Below, in pieces: positions 43,295 through 51,102 of a stretch of 64,000 bases of DNA. Every line of letters begins with the position of its first letter. The stretch's first letter is position 1. A program made the translations under genes and the position numbers. The DNA lies in NCBI GenBank assembly GCA_003248935.1, contig QFQF01000004.1, positions 62,001 to 126,000 on the forward strand, given 5' to 3'. This stretch comes from Sphingobium sp. Its GTDB lineage: Bacteria > Pseudomonadota > Alphaproteobacteria > Sphingomonadales > Sphingomonadaceae. The notes beneath the pieces are model-generated. The model saw nothing but the letters and a program-made list of their open reading frames with translations, was not told the DNA's origin and ran no database searches.

Positions 43295-43404
43295 GCACGG
43301 TTGGCGGAAAAATAGGTAGACGCTGAAAGTCAGCAATGGCGAAGCTGGGCGCGGGCATCCGTGAAGGACCAGCGTATTGGGAAGTTCGAGTCTCCCACCG
43401 TGCA
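43295..43404 (+). ncRNA. tRNA-like RNA, class II shape
   Basis: Acceptor GCACGGT (43295-43301) pairs perfectly with ACCGTGC (43397-43403), followed by A73. U8 is present; the D-arm GCG/CGC with GG in its loop (43304-43323) is tRNA-Leu-like; the T-arm has loop TTCGAGT (43385-43391) with one A-C mismatch in its stem. Between them are 56 nt, longer than any normal tRNA: a hairpin TCAGC/GCTGG whose loop includes T-GGC-G (possible U33 and anticodon GGC) and a long variable-arm-like hairpin. No CCA. Either a degenerate phage tRNA or a tRNA-derived regulatory RNA. Confidence 0.5.
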
Positions 43405-43418
43405 ATTTAGGGTACAGT

Positions 43419-43513
43419 GCTGCGACCGAGGCCCGTGAGGATTCTCGCAGCCGGACTGGCAGACGAGACCGGTGAGTAGGTTGGGGTAACGGTGCACCGG
43501 CGATCCCCCGACC
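43419..43513 (+). ncRNA. Structured RNA following the tRNA-like element
   Basis: A 7-bp stem GCTGCGA/TCGCAGC (43419-43425 with 43445-43451) is followed by an 8-bp stem GGTTGGGG with CCCCCGACC (43479-43486 with 43506-43513), itself enclosing CGG-TGCA-CCG. No open frame with a start signal spans it. May be one RNA with the tRNA-like part. Confidence 0.4.
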
Positions 43514-43540
43514 CAAAGCCGGGCCATTCCCCCGATATCC

Positions 43541-43717
43541 CTACCCGCCGCGTTCGATCTGGGTCAAAGGAGAAGGATAAAAGCGCCGCCGCCCGATCTT
43601 GTCGGCATAGTCGTCGAGATAGCCCTCACCCGCCTTCGCGGCGGCGCGCTCGGCGTCCTCCTTCGTCGGGTGCCATGCGCCGGTACGGGTCGGGGTAGTC
43701 CAGCGCCAGCGGGTCAT
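43541..43717 (-). CDS. Small conserved-looking phage protein, 58 aa
   Basis: MTRWRWTTPTRTGAWHPTKE followed by a helix (DAERAAAKAGEGYL) and RRRFYPSPLTQIE. Similar short proteins occur in sphingomonad prophages as I recall. ATG overlaps the previous stop by 1 nt. Last gene of the leftward accessory operon. Confidence 0.6.
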   Translation of the reverse strand: MTRWRWTTPTRTGAWHPTKEDAERAAAKAGEGYLDDYADKIGRRRFYPSPLTQIERGG

Positions 43718-43974
43718 CAGCCGCGAATCGTCTTGTGCAGGAGCGCGTCTATCACCCCCTGATAGAGGGCAACGTCCTTGTTGTGGTTGAGATCGCTCCC
43801 AGGATGGCCAAAGGCATCAAGGCAGGTGCCTGTGTCCAGATCCCGCACAGCCTCCAGCACAACCCTGACCTGATCAAGATAGCTCTCCCACATCGGCCGT
43901 CCCTCGAATTTGGTCGCCTCGGGGTTGCCATCAAGACGGGCCAATGCTCGCGCGGCGCGTTCGATCGGCATCAT
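43717..43974 (-). CDS. Unknown helical protein, 85 aa
   Basis: MMPIERAARALARLDGNPEA ... WESYLDQVRVVLEAVRDLD. ATG 43974 chosen because it overlaps the previous stop (ATGA); a longer frame lies within the upstream gene. Unrecognised. Confidence 0.55.
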   Translation of the reverse strand: MMPIERAARALARLDGNPEATKFEGRPMWESYLDQVRVVLEAVRDLDTGTCLDAFGHPGSDLNHNKDVALYQGVIDALLHKTIRG

Positions 43975-44408
43975 TCCACCCTCACCTTCAAATCCCATTT
44001 CATCTTGCTCGCCAGCGCTCGAGCCGCGTAGCTCCACTCGAGCGTGTCCATGACCGCAAACTCCCGACCCACCTTATGCCGCGGAAAAACCGCAACGTCG
44101 GCGATATCGACATGGCCATCGTCATCCGAACAGCCGACATGCTCGACCACCCATGCGCCGGCGGGCGTCTCCCACAAACGAAGCTCGGTCCAGCGCGTCT
44201 TGGTCCGCTTGGCATTCTGCGTGGAGTGCTGCGCGAGCAACCGACCCATGAATTCGTAGACCGGCCCACGATTGGCGCTGATCGTCTGAGGGGTGAAACC
44301 GTCGGTCGCGTTGAGCGCTGCCGGATCGCCCTCCATCTCGGATCGAAGTTTACCAAGGTCATTGAAATCAATCTGCCTGATTTCAACAGTACCATTTCCG
44401 CCGGCCAT
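43971..44408 (-). CDS. Unknown phage protein, 145 aa
   Basis: Beta/helix mixture; MAGGNGTVEIRQIDFNDLGK. ATG 44408 has GGGAGA at proper spacing, the ATG two codons earlier does not. Function unknown. Confidence 0.5.
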   Translation of the reverse strand: MAGGNGTVEIRQIDFNDLGKLRSEMEGDPAALNATDGFTPQTISANRGPVYEFMGRLLAQHSTQNAKRTKTRWTELRLWETPAGAWVVEHVGCSDDDGHVDIADVAVFPRHKVGREFAVMDTLEWSYAARALASKMKWDLKVRVE

Positions 44409-44429
44409 TCTCATTCTCCCGATAGGGGG

Positions 44430-45107
44430 TCAGGCGACCTTGCGAGTCGCCCAACCGTTGCGCTTATACTTCATCCAGGCGTTGGTCCGTAGACGGCGAT
44501 AGGGTGCCTCAGCATCCTTCACCATCACGCCCTCCCCGCCCCGCGCCCATATCCGGGCCGCCTCCGCCTCGACATCCGCCTGCGTGGCGCACCAGATGTC
44601 CGGCACCAGCGATAGGGCGGCCTCCTCCGGCTCGCGACCATGCGTGCCCTCGCGCCATTCCCACGATACCGGTCCAGCCGCCTCCGCCTCGACGAGACCA
44701 GCCAGCATCGCCTTGCGCTGGTACAGGGGCCTGTCGCAGTCATTGGCGCGCCATTCCGCCTCGGTGAGACAATCGAACAGGTGGAACGTGCCTTGTTCCC
44801 GCGCGCCCGCGCCGTGGCCGATATGGGAAAGGGTGCGCAGATAATCGCCAGCAACCATGAACTCCCCGTCGATAAACAGCGACACGCCCGCTGCCCGCTC
44901 CATTCCCCCGATACGGTGCAGGATATGCCCGACGCCGCCGATCTCGACGCCTTCGCGCGTCAGGAGGCGGCCGGCGACATAGCAGGCGCGCACGCCGTCA
45001 AGCTTTTCCTCGACCCATGTCCCGCCGTCAGGCACGCCGCCGCGCCATTCCCCCGCAAGCTGGACCAGTTCGCGCGGTTGCCTCGATAGGGCTGGGTGCG
45101 GGGTCAT
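44430..45107 (-). CDS. Minimal ATP-dependent DNA ligase (adenylation domain only)
   Basis: 225 residues. Nucleotidyltransferase motifs in order: I, EEKLDGVRA with the adenylated Lys35; III, FIDGEF (79-83); IV, GGEGVMVK; V, WMKYKR at the C-terminus. The OB-fold that most ligases carry is absent; the protein ends right after motif V. Could seal nicks with poor processivity or act on RNA or DNA as a lone NTase. Overlaps the upstream gene by 4 nt. Confidence 0.72.
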   Translation of the reverse strand: MTPHPALSRQPRELVQLAGEWRGGVPDGGTWVEEKLDGVRACYVAGRLLTREGVEIGGVGHILHRIGGMERAAGVSLFIDGEFMVAGDYLRTLSHIGHGAGAREQGTFHLFDCLTEAEWRANDCDRPLYQRKAMLAGLVEAEAAGPVSWEWREGTHGREPEEAALSLVPDIWCATQADVEAEAARIWARGGEGVMVKDAEAPYRRLRTNAWMKYKRNGWATRKVA

Positions 45108-45607
45108 GTAAAAGCCCTCCTCTCCTCGACCGGCACCCGCTCGGCATAGATTACCCCATAGCGCTCAAGCCGCGCATAGAGCGCCGCAAGCATCGCCTCC
45201 GCCTCATCGGCCCGCCTGGTCGCATCCGCAAGCAGATGGCCCGACGGGTCAAAGCCGCGTCCCTCAATGAGCGCACGGGCGCCGGGATAGGGCGCCATGG
45301 GTTTCTTTCCCACGATAGCCCCCTGCCCCGTCTCTTTCCCACGATAGGCCCGAACAGCCTCCCTCAGCCATTCCGTCTGCATCTCGGGCGGGAAGCCCAT
45401 GGCCCAACCGTGCGCGTCCTCCCATGCCTGTTTCAGCACGTCGAAGCGCTTCGGCGGGATAGCGACGCCATAGCCATTGGCGCGAAGCCGGGCCGTCAGC
45501 CGCGCGCCGACAACCCATTTGCGCGAATCGACAACCGCCGCGACGTAATCTGTAAACTGGTCGAAGGCGGCGGGTTCTGTGCCCGCCTCAATCTTGCTGT
45601 GCTTCAT
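45104..45607 (-). CDS. Unknown phage protein, 167 aa
   Basis: Helical, with WVVGARLTARLRANGYGVAI and AWEDAHGWAMGF segments. ATG 45607 has an AGGA site 5 nt upstream; the longer frame starts within non-coding sequence. Unrecognised. Confidence 0.5.
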   Translation of the reverse strand: MKHSKIEAGTEPAAFDQFTDYVAAVVDSRKWVVGARLTARLRANGYGVAIPPKRFDVLKQAWEDAHGWAMGFPPEMQTEWLREAVRAYRGKETGQGAIVGKKPMAPYPGARALIEGRGFDPSGHLLADATRRADEAEAMLAALYARLERYGVIYAERVPVEERRAFT

Positions 45608-45703
45608 TGTCCTAATCCTTGTCATATCGCCTGCCATCATCAGGCCGGGGGCGGCGAAGTCCCGGCGACACGGTGGGCGCGTAAATGCGCCCGCAGCTTC
45701 GGA

Positions 45704-45988
45704 TCAGCCCGCCACAATCGAACAGGACGCGCCGCCCGTGTTGTGCCAGCCTTCGGTTAGCGCGATGTCAGCAGCCTGACGCGCTTCGATCCACGTCAGG
45801 GCGGCACCGGTCATTGGCGCTTCGTCGTCGAACTCCATCCACTGGCGCTGATACTCTGATTCGGCTTCAGCGTAGTTCACGCCTGCAGCGTCCAGCACTT
45901 TCTCAGCAGCAGCCGAGGCGCGAGCCTCGTCCTGATCCGCGCCCTTGCTCGGGCGGCCGTAGGTCCATTCAATTGCGATATAAGACAT
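45704..45988 (-). CDS. Unknown protein, 94 aa
   Basis: MSYIAIEWTYGRPSKGADQD with a central helix (DEARASAAAEKVLDAAG). ATG preceded by AGGGAGAA. A GGGCGC/GCGCCC hairpin without a T-run lies 25 bp beyond its stop. Confidence 0.5.
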   Translation of the reverse strand: MSYIAIEWTYGRPSKGADQDEARASAAAEKVLDAAGVNYAEAESEYQRQWMEFDDEAPMTGAALTWIEARQAADIALTEGWHNTGGASCSIVAG

Positions 45989-46017
45989 TTCGATTCTCCC
46001 TGATTGATCGGTGTAGG

Positions 46018-46245
46018 TTAGTGAGAGAGGACGACGCCCAACACGGTGCAGGCGAACGTGACGGCGCCAACCACGATCAAGCCAAGCTTGATGGTCTGAC
46101 GGTTCAGCGCGGCCTCTAGCTGCTCTTGGGTCACGAGCTGGACTATAGCGCCCCGCATCTCGTCCGCCAATGCTTCGGCCTGCTTGCGCTCCATGCCCGC
46201 GCCTTCAAGGCGTTGCAGGGTGGCTATGGGGTTGTAGGCGGTCAT
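46018..46245 (-). CDS. Coiled-coil protein with C-terminal membrane anchor, 75 aa
   Basis: RLEGAGMERKQAEALADEMR forms an amphipathic helix; residues 53-72 are a membrane segment (LGLIVVGAVTFACTVLGVVL). Resembles the DUF1640/CCDC90-like layout. ATG overlaps the previous stop. Confidence 0.6.
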   Translation of the reverse strand: MTAYNPIATLQRLEGAGMERKQAEALADEMRGAIVQLVTQEQLEAALNRQTIKLGLIVVGAVTFACTVLGVVLSH

Positions 46246-46415
46246 TTCTTTGCCCCTTTAGATGCAGCGAGCGCTATGTGCGCCGGGCTGTAATATGGGT
46301 GACCATCCATCCGGGCGGCCGGCTTCAACTCGTCCAGAAGCAGAACGGCATTGTCATATGATAGGCCCATGTCGACCATGTTGCGGATGGCAGCGGGGCG
46401 TGAGATAGCGAGCAT
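46242..46415 (-). CDS. Unknown small protein, 57 aa
   Basis: MLAISRPAAIRNMVDMGLSY with a helical pair. AAGGAGG 8 nt upstream of ATG 46415; ATGA overlap with the next gene. Too short for standard gene callers but well supported by its signals. Confidence 0.5.
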   Translation of the reverse strand: MLAISRPAAIRNMVDMGLSYDNAVLLLDELKPAARMDGHPYYSPAHIALAASKGAKK

Positions 46416-46417
46416 GG

Positions 46418-46753
46418 TCAAGCCTCCTTGCCGGTAGCGCTGGCGATGACATCCCGAATGCGAGCCAATAGCCCTTCCGGCCCGTCAATGCCTTGCTGTG
46501 AATTGTCGTACTCAAAACCTGAAATGAACGTTTCAGCATCACGTAGCATGGCAAGCATCACGGGTGACGCCACCATGAGCAACTTGTCTGCTTCACTATC
46601 ATCACCCCCCATGGCTGAGCGCAGATTGACGATTGATACAGGCACAGGCGCATCGCAAATGTCTGCGTCTAAGCTCCATTCGTAAAATGCGGTGGTGCTG
46701 ACTATCTCACACCGATCGGCATCATAGCGCCATGGTCCGGATGTATGGGCCAT
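46418..46753 (-). CDS. Unknown phage protein, 111 aa
   Basis: MAHTSGPWRYDADRCEIVST then a C-terminal helical region (SPVMLAMLRDAETFISGFEY). It has the 'HTxGPWR' start and 'AAPDLL'-like helix typical of a widespread phage family of unknown function; compare the protein at 49719. ATG 46753 follows the previous stop by 2 bp. Confidence 0.6.
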   Translation of the reverse strand: MAHTSGPWRYDADRCEIVSTTAFYEWSLDADICDAPVPVSIVNLRSAMGGDDSEADKLLMVASPVMLAMLRDAETFISGFEYDNSQQGIDGPEGLLARIRDVIASATGKEA

Positions 46754-46755
46754 GA

Positions 46756-47084
46756 TCAGCGCCCCTCTGCCACGACATGGAACCAGTCCTGATCGCGGAC
46801 GCCCCAAGCGCCCTGCGAAGCCCAATGGTTGACTTCACCATCTGTCATGCACCCATCTACGCAGACGAAGACGTTGCCATCCTCGCTTGGCATCCCGCCT
46901 CCGACCCACAGGCCAGACCAACCCAGCTTGCGGACGAGTGCCGTGGCGGCTTTAGCGTGGAGGCCATCCGAATTGAGATCATACGAATAAGGGAAGTAGT
47001 GCGCCCGCCGGCCGCCTTGGCGCTGATGCGTGATCCCTGGGTGTTGGTTGGGCCATGATAGCGCGTCACGATTGCCTGTCTCAT
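46756..47084 (-). pseudogene. Frameshifted small phage gene
   Basis: From ATG 47084 the frame reads MRQAIVTRYHGPTNTQGSRI...AAGGR, the start of a common phage protein type; its natural continuation (HYFPYSYDLNSDGLHAKAAT ... KLGWSGLWVGGG) lies in another frame ending at 46756. One base appears to be missing around 46992-47000. Repaired it would be 109 residues. Either a genuine mutation or a sequencing error. Confidence 0.6.
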
Positions 47085-47364
47085 AATGTCTAGTCCTGTT
47101 CCTAATCATATGCCCTCGCCGGGCCAGTGTCGCAGCGTGGCGACACAGGAATAAAGACATTATCCGATGATATAATCAACGGGAAAATGCAGTAATTCCG
47201 CGGGTCCTTACTGGGAATCGACGAACCGTATAGCGGTGGAGAACCCCATTATTAAGACGTTATTACTATCTCATAATATATAATTGTTAGAATTTCGAGT
47301 TCGCCGTCATTTATATTGATGAGAATACACCAATGGACGTCCGAGGCGTCGCGGAGTGGGCGAA
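47085..47364. other. AT-rich intergenic region
   Basis: About 280 bp without a credible gene, much more AT-rich than the surroundings (for example 47262-47290). It should hold the promoter of the leftward 47084-43541 operon, but I cannot assign -35/-10 boxes with confidence. Confidence 0.5.
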
Positions 47365-47733
47365 TTAGCGCGCATAGGAGCAGACCTTTGCCAGCCGCCT
47401 CCCATTGTCCCACTTGGCCATGTAGATCGCCTGCCTGGCCTTGAGTTGCGCGCAGGAGAGATTTCGATCTCCTGCCCAAACCATCGCCACCACCCGGCCG
47501 TATCGGTCGCGCGTGACCGCCTCGATTCTCAGCCCACTACCAGCGATGATCTTCGCGAGACTGGCCTTGCTGGCATAGGGATCGCCCGGTGCGCACATCC
47601 TGCCCCTACGGCAATGGCCCGGCATTTCCGGCGCATCGATGCCGAGCAGGCGTACACGGTCCTTGCCGCAGCGCAGGGTGTCGCCATCGATCGCGATACA
47701 AGACACGGCAGCGGCGAGAATCAGCGGGATCAT
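47365..47733 (-). CDS. Thermonuclease-like (SNase fold) protein with signal peptide
   Basis: 122 residues: MIPLILAAAVSCIAIDGDTL gives a short signal-like start and the DGDT motif; RVRLLGIDAPEM matches the conserved SNase R-LxGIDAPE segment, and RDRYGRVVAMVW supplies the second catalytic Arg region. Secreted or periplasmic nuclease that may digest competing DNA. Divergent from the 47779 gene with only 45 bp between, where an SOS-type box sits. Confidence 0.7.
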   Translation of the reverse strand: MIPLILAAAVSCIAIDGDTLRCGKDRVRLLGIDAPEMPGHCRRGRMCAPGDPYASKASLAKIIAGSGLRIEAVTRDRYGRVVAMVWAGDRNLSCAQLKARQAIYMAKWDNGRRLAKVCSYAR

Positions 47734-47758
47734 TGTGCCGCCCTAGACAGTGCCATTC

Positions 47759-47773
47759 GTTCTTGCAATGTTC
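47759..47773 (+). promoter_or_regulatory. Alphaproteobacterial LexA (SOS) box
   Basis: GTTCTTGCAATGTTC is an exact GTTC-N7-GTTC direct repeat, the LexA site of alphaproteobacteria. It lies in the 45-bp space between two divergent genes, 5 bp before the 47779 ATG. Confidence 0.6.
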
Positions 47774-47778
47774 TCGTC

Positions 47779-47952
47779 ATGGACGACTCACACAAAGACG
47801 CTGAACAGGCCGTAGCAGGCTTCTTTCACCTCATGCGATCGGAGCGGAAGAAGGTGAAGGGGCCGCGCGTGGAGGCAGATTTCCCGCACCACCGACATAA
47901 TACAGACTGGTGGAACTATGTGCCGGGCGGGAAGAAATATCGAGGGAGGTAG
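47779..47952 (+). CDS. Small protein under SOS-type box, 57 aa
   Basis: MDDSHKDAEQAVAGFFHLMR then a His/Trp-rich tail (DFPHHRHNTDWWNYVPGG). No Shine-Dalgarno; the SOS box is directly upstream, so a leaderless SOS-induced message is possible. It is the only + gene in this leftward block. Confidence 0.45.
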   Translation: MDDSHKDAEQAVAGFFHLMRSERKKVKGPRVEADFPHHRHNTDWWNYVPGGKKYRGR

Positions 47953-47954
47953 GG

Positions 47955-49133
47955 CTACGCATCCCCTTCCCGCGCTGGCGTTGTGAGGGCGGCAAAAAAC
48001 TGGTTGAGAGTTTGCATCCCATCAATCCCGCCGCGTGGCCACGCCCTGAACTTTGCAAGATAGGCGCCCTTGAATTGCTGCCACGCTTCAGCCGCCTCCC
48101 CGATCTGCGGCGCGGGCGTGTGTGCGGGCATCCTCTTGCGCCACCAAAACGCGCCACGCTCGTCTTCCCGACGATCGCCGAACCAATATCCGTCGATGTC
48201 TCCATTGCCCATCAGGAAGTTGTAGACGTTGCGCGGGATCAGCACGCCTTCCTCCTGCGCAGGATCGTCCATCCCTTCCAGCGCCGTTCGCCCGATCGCA
48301 ACGCACTCATCAACGAAATCCTGCCCGGTTAGCGATAGGCCCGTTACAGGCCATCCCTCGACAGCGAACATTTCGACGACGCGGAAACCGACCCGATATT
48401 CCAACGTGTTTTCGCCTTCTAGCACGGTCGGTTCGGCCCGGCCGGGCATGTGATCGGCAATCGCATCGGCACGGCATAGCATGCAGCCGCAATCGTTCGG
48501 GTGGTCGCAGGCGGGCGGCGTGTCGGGATGGTGGGCGACGGCCTTTCGGAACGCTGCGACGTGCAACTCCATCAGCGGATGGATACCAGCGTCCGCGCGA
48601 TCGTCATCGTCGTAGTCAGCAACGAAACGCTCGATAGCCTCCCGCAACTCACTCTCCCGGCTGGCGGGCTGCAAGGCGAGGGCAATATTAGCGCCCGATA
48701 TAGCGCCTTCAACGTATGACAAATGCGCCAAATCGGCCTGAGCCTGTTTGAACCGATCGATAATATCGTCATTGGCCCACTTGGCAAAAACAGACGACAC
48801 AGCCGAGAAAAGCCGGGTTATTTCTGTGCGCTCGATCCACGCATCCGCCAATTCGTCCAGCCTATCCAGACCGAAGCCAGTCACCTGTTCATTCCAGTTG
48901 TTGGCGCGTTCTAATTCAGCTTCAAGTTCAGCTATCCGCGCTAGCGCCTCCCGGCTGGCGGGATTGGCAGGGGGATGGCGATAGAGCAAGTCGCCCGTCT
49001 TCAAGCCGGTGCGGGCAATGATGTTCACCATCGTGTCCCGCGAATACCAGAGCAGTTGCCAGCCGGGGCCGATCTCCGCGACCGCCTCCCCCGTTTGCTG
49101 CCCCTCTCCCCCTTCTGTCCGTGCGTCGGTCAT
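47955..49133 (-). CDS. Large helical phage protein of unknown function, 392 aa
   Basis: N-terminal part (GPGWQLLWYSRDTMVNIIAR), then long helical stretches with a CDHPNDCGCMLC cluster near residue 205 and a C-terminal part ending QIGEAAEAWQQFKGAYLAKF. Probably a mosaic of ead/Ea22-like modules common in phage accessory operons. ATG 49133 overlaps the previous stop. Confidence 0.5.
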   Translation of the reverse strand: MTDARTEGGEGQQTGEAVAEIGPGWQLLWYSRDTMVNIIARTGLKTGDLLYRHPPANPASREALARIAELEAELERANNWNEQVTGFGLDRLDELADAWIERTEITRLFSAVSSVFAKWANDDIIDRFKQAQADLAHLSYVEGAISGANIALALQPASRESELREAIERFVADYDDDDRADAGIHPLMELHVAAFRKAVAHHPDTPPACDHPNDCGCMLCRADAIADHMPGRAEPTVLEGENTLEYRVGFRVVEMFAVEGWPVTGLSLTGQDFVDECVAIGRTALEGMDDPAQEEGVLIPRNVYNFLMGNGDIDGYWFGDRREDERGAFWWRKRMPAHTPAPQIGEAAEAWQQFKGAYLAKFRAWPRGGIDGMQTLNQFFAALTTPAREGDA

Positions 49134-49312
49134 CGGCGCCTCCAAGCGTCCGAGTGGCCAACCTTGCTAACCGGCTCGCCATGATCACCGCAGCCGTCAC
49201 CGGAGCAATCTGGACACTGGCCAATCTCTGTTTCCAGATCGGGATCATCAAATTGGGGATCGTGCCGGAACAGACGTCCATCGATGCAGCGCAAATCTCC
49301 TTGCATCATCAA
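49130..49312 (-). CDS. Small zinc-finger-like protein, 60 aa
   Basis: MMMQGDLRCIDGRLFRHDPQ followed by CPDCSGDGCGDHGE, a probable metal site. ATGA overlap with the next gene. Unknown role. Confidence 0.5.
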   Translation of the reverse strand: MMMQGDLRCIDGRLFRHDPQFDDPDLETEIGQCPDCSGDGCGDHGEPVSKVGHSDAWRRR

Positions 49313-49337
49313 TTCCTCTCATCTGCTGATTTATCGG

Positions 49338-49511
49338 TCACGCAGCCGCGAGCAGTTTGATGAACTTGTCGGCCTGACGGCGACGGGCGGCGGCATCGGC
49401 GGCGGCATAGGCGGCGGCAAGGGCGGCGGCATCGGCGGCGATGTGGAACGCGGCCCGCTCTCGGACCATCTGAGCCAAAGCGGGGTCATTGTGGAATGCA
49501 AGATTGGTCAT
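49338..49511 (-). CDS. Alanine-rich small protein, 57 aa
   Basis: MTNLAFHNDPALAQMVRERA then an Ala-rich helix (AADAAALAAAYAAADAAARR) encoded by imperfect GCC repeats. ATG overlaps the upstream stop. Unrecognised. Confidence 0.45.
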   Translation of the reverse strand: MTNLAFHNDPALAQMVRERAAFHIAADAAALAAAYAAADAAARRRQADKFIKLLAAA

Positions 49512-49717
49512 GGGTTAACTCCTCCAAACAGGTCGGCTTGCGCCGGGGAAATGTCGATCGCGCAGGCTTCGCGGCGAGCCTTCGCGGCCCATGCCAGCAG
49601 ATCGGCTGCGAAACCCGGACTGGTCCTGCGCCTCGCTCTCGCCTCCCTGATCAGGACGCGGGCGTAGTAGAGGCGGAAGGCCCGCTCCTCGGCGAGTGTG
49701 CGGACAGCCATCCCCAT
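49508..49717 (-). CDS. Unknown protein, 69 aa
   Basis: Arg/Ala-rich helices (RAFRLYYARVLIREARARRR) ending in a conserved-looking SPAQADLFGG. Unrecognised; overlaps the next gene by 4 nt. Confidence 0.5.
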   Translation of the reverse strand: MGMAVRTLAEERAFRLYYARVLIREARARRRTSPGFAADLLAWAAKARREACAIDISPAQADLFGGVNP

Positions 49718-49718
49718 C

Positions 49719-50090
49719 CTACCGCCCTCCCGTGGATGGGGGAGCGGGGAGAGCCTTGGCTATTGCGGCGCGCAGCCTTTCAGCCGTCTCTTCGATGAGC
49801 GGGAGATACGGGTGCCTCTCGAGCTCGTCCGAATGCAGGGTGCGGATGAAGTCCGCGTACCGTTCGAGAATGTCGGCCGCATCGGGTGCGGCTTCGATGA
49901 GGTCGGGCGCGGCGGTGATCAGGCGGGCGTTGGCTTCGATCCGATCCATCTGCAACGAGAAGCCGGGCGTCGCCATGAAGCAGACGCGCCAGTCACCGCG
50001 CGCATCATGGATGACGAGGCTGTCACCATCGCCATAGCAGACGATACGCCACGGCCCCGGCGTACCCCGCCATGCGTCGATTGCGGTCAT
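49719..50090 (-). CDS. Unknown phage protein of 'GPWRI / APDLIEA' type, 123 aa
   Basis: MTAIDAWRGTPGPWRIVCYG and NARLITAAPDLIEAAPDAAD are hallmarks of a widespread phage accessory family with no known function. ATG 50090 overlaps the previous stop. Confidence 0.6.
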   Translation of the reverse strand: MTAIDAWRGTPGPWRIVCYGDGDSLVIHDARGDWRVCFMATPGFSLQMDRIEANARLITAAPDLIEAAPDAADILERYADFIRTLHSDELERHPYLPLIEETAERLRAAIAKALPAPPSTGGR

Positions 50091-50380
50091 GCTGCCCTCC
50101 ATTCACAAAAGATGCCTTCGGGTTCGCGTGCCAGTTCGATCCGAGTGGCACCCGGAAGCCTGGCCGCCAGTGCGGCTATCAGCCCCTCGCCAAGCGAGAT
50201 TTCATGACAGAGCTCGGCATGGTCGAACGGATCGCAGGCCGCGCTCAACATGTCGTGCAGCACAAGTGCATCTTCACCAGCCGGGAACCATGCTCGGACT
50301 TTCCACGTATGACCGTGCAACCTCCCCTCCTGATCGCGGTGCGCGGCGCAGATGTGGGTCGAGACGCCTGTCAGGATCAT
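50087..50380 (-). CDS. QueD/PTPS-like protein lacking the catalytic Cys
   Basis: 97 residues. STHICAAHRDQEGRLHGHTW holds the three zinc-binding His of 6-pyruvoyl/6-carboxy-tetrahydropterin synthases, and DPFDHAELCHEI and the Glu in SLGEGLIAALA match later motifs. The loop before LHGH is shortened and lacks the catalytic Cys seen in E. coli QueD (KCGRLHGH). ATG 50380 with GGAGGGG is much better than upstream codons. Adjacent to the DpdA-like gene, so a role in making a 7-deazaguanine precursor for tRNA or DNA is plausible, though activity is doubtful. Confidence 0.6.
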   Translation of the reverse strand: MILTGVSTHICAAHRDQEGRLHGHTWKVRAWFPAGEDALVLHDMLSAACDPFDHAELCHEISLGEGLIAALAARLPGATRIELAREPEGIFCEWRAA

Positions 50381-51102
50381 GATATTTCCCCTCCAAGCGG
50401 TCGGCGTAGCGGCGACGGCCCTCCCATGGGTCGGATGGTATCGGAGCGAAGAAATCGGATTGCCGAAAGTCGACGGGATAACGATGTCCATTCTGTGCGA
50501 GGCTGGTACTGTCGGCGCTGGCGAAACGGATAGTCGCGGGCGACCGCGACACCTCGCATCATATGGATGACGGGCCACCGGTTGCCGAATAGCGCCGCAA
50601 TCTCGTCCATCTTGCGGCGGTAAGCGTCACAGCCGACAGGTTCGCGCTTCGGGTGACCTATCCACCCAAGGCAAACGCGATCATATTGGTCGCATAGCCG
50701 GCCCAGCCGGTGAACAGGGCCGTCCATATGAAATAAAGGAGCGCCCTTTTGACCATGTGGCCACTCTGCCAGCAGCGCATCGTTGAGTTGACTAGGAGCC
50801 GCCGGAATATCGGGAATGACAGCCCAGCGGCCAGGGTGAAAGAGACGAGGTTCAAGCCAGTTATAATATGGGCTCCAGTCCCGACGCTCTTCGTCCCACT
50901 CGCGACCAGCCTTCCTCGCCTGATTCCAGAACTTGAACGCGCCGTTGTCGATCATGACGAATGGACACAAGCGGTCGGCCCTGTCCCAGTCTGTCGGTGT
51001 TCCATAGCTGATACAGGCGGCCCGTCCCGGCATGATCGCCTCGAAGGCGGCTGTGGGCGTGATCGGTGTACCGTGATAGATTGTGGGAGCATCCTGCATC
51101 AT
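50377..51102 (-). CDS. DpdA/TGT-like guanine exchange protein (candidate)
   Basis: 241 residues. VMIDNGAFKFWNQ recalls the D-S/N-G-A/G-F catalytic segment, AVIPDIPAAPSQLNDALLAE the second barrel strand, and PLFHMDGPVHRLGRLCDQYD the following one, the pattern of phage tRNA-guanine-transglycosylase-like proteins that insert 7-deazaguanines into DNA. Shorter than tRNA TGTs and without their obvious zinc site. Overlaps both neighbours by 4 nt. I am fairly but not fully sure of the family. Confidence 0.5.
   Translation of the reverse strand: MMQDAPTIYHGTPITPTAAFEAIMPGRAACISYGTPTDWDRADRLCPFVMIDNGAFKFWNQARKAGREWDEERRDWSPYYNWLEPRLFHPGRWAVIPDIPAAPSQLNDALLAEWPHGQKGAPLFHMDGPVHRLGRLCDQYDRVCLGWIGHPKREPVGCDAYRRKMDEIAALFGNRWPVIHMMRGVAVARDYPFRQRRQYQPRTEWTSLSRRLSAIRFLRSDTIRPMGGPSPLRRPLGGEIS

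Noticed and set aside
49376..49450. GGCGGC repeats as a CRISPR-like or satellite array
   Set aside because: They encode the Ala-rich helix of the small gene 49338-49511; no spacers.
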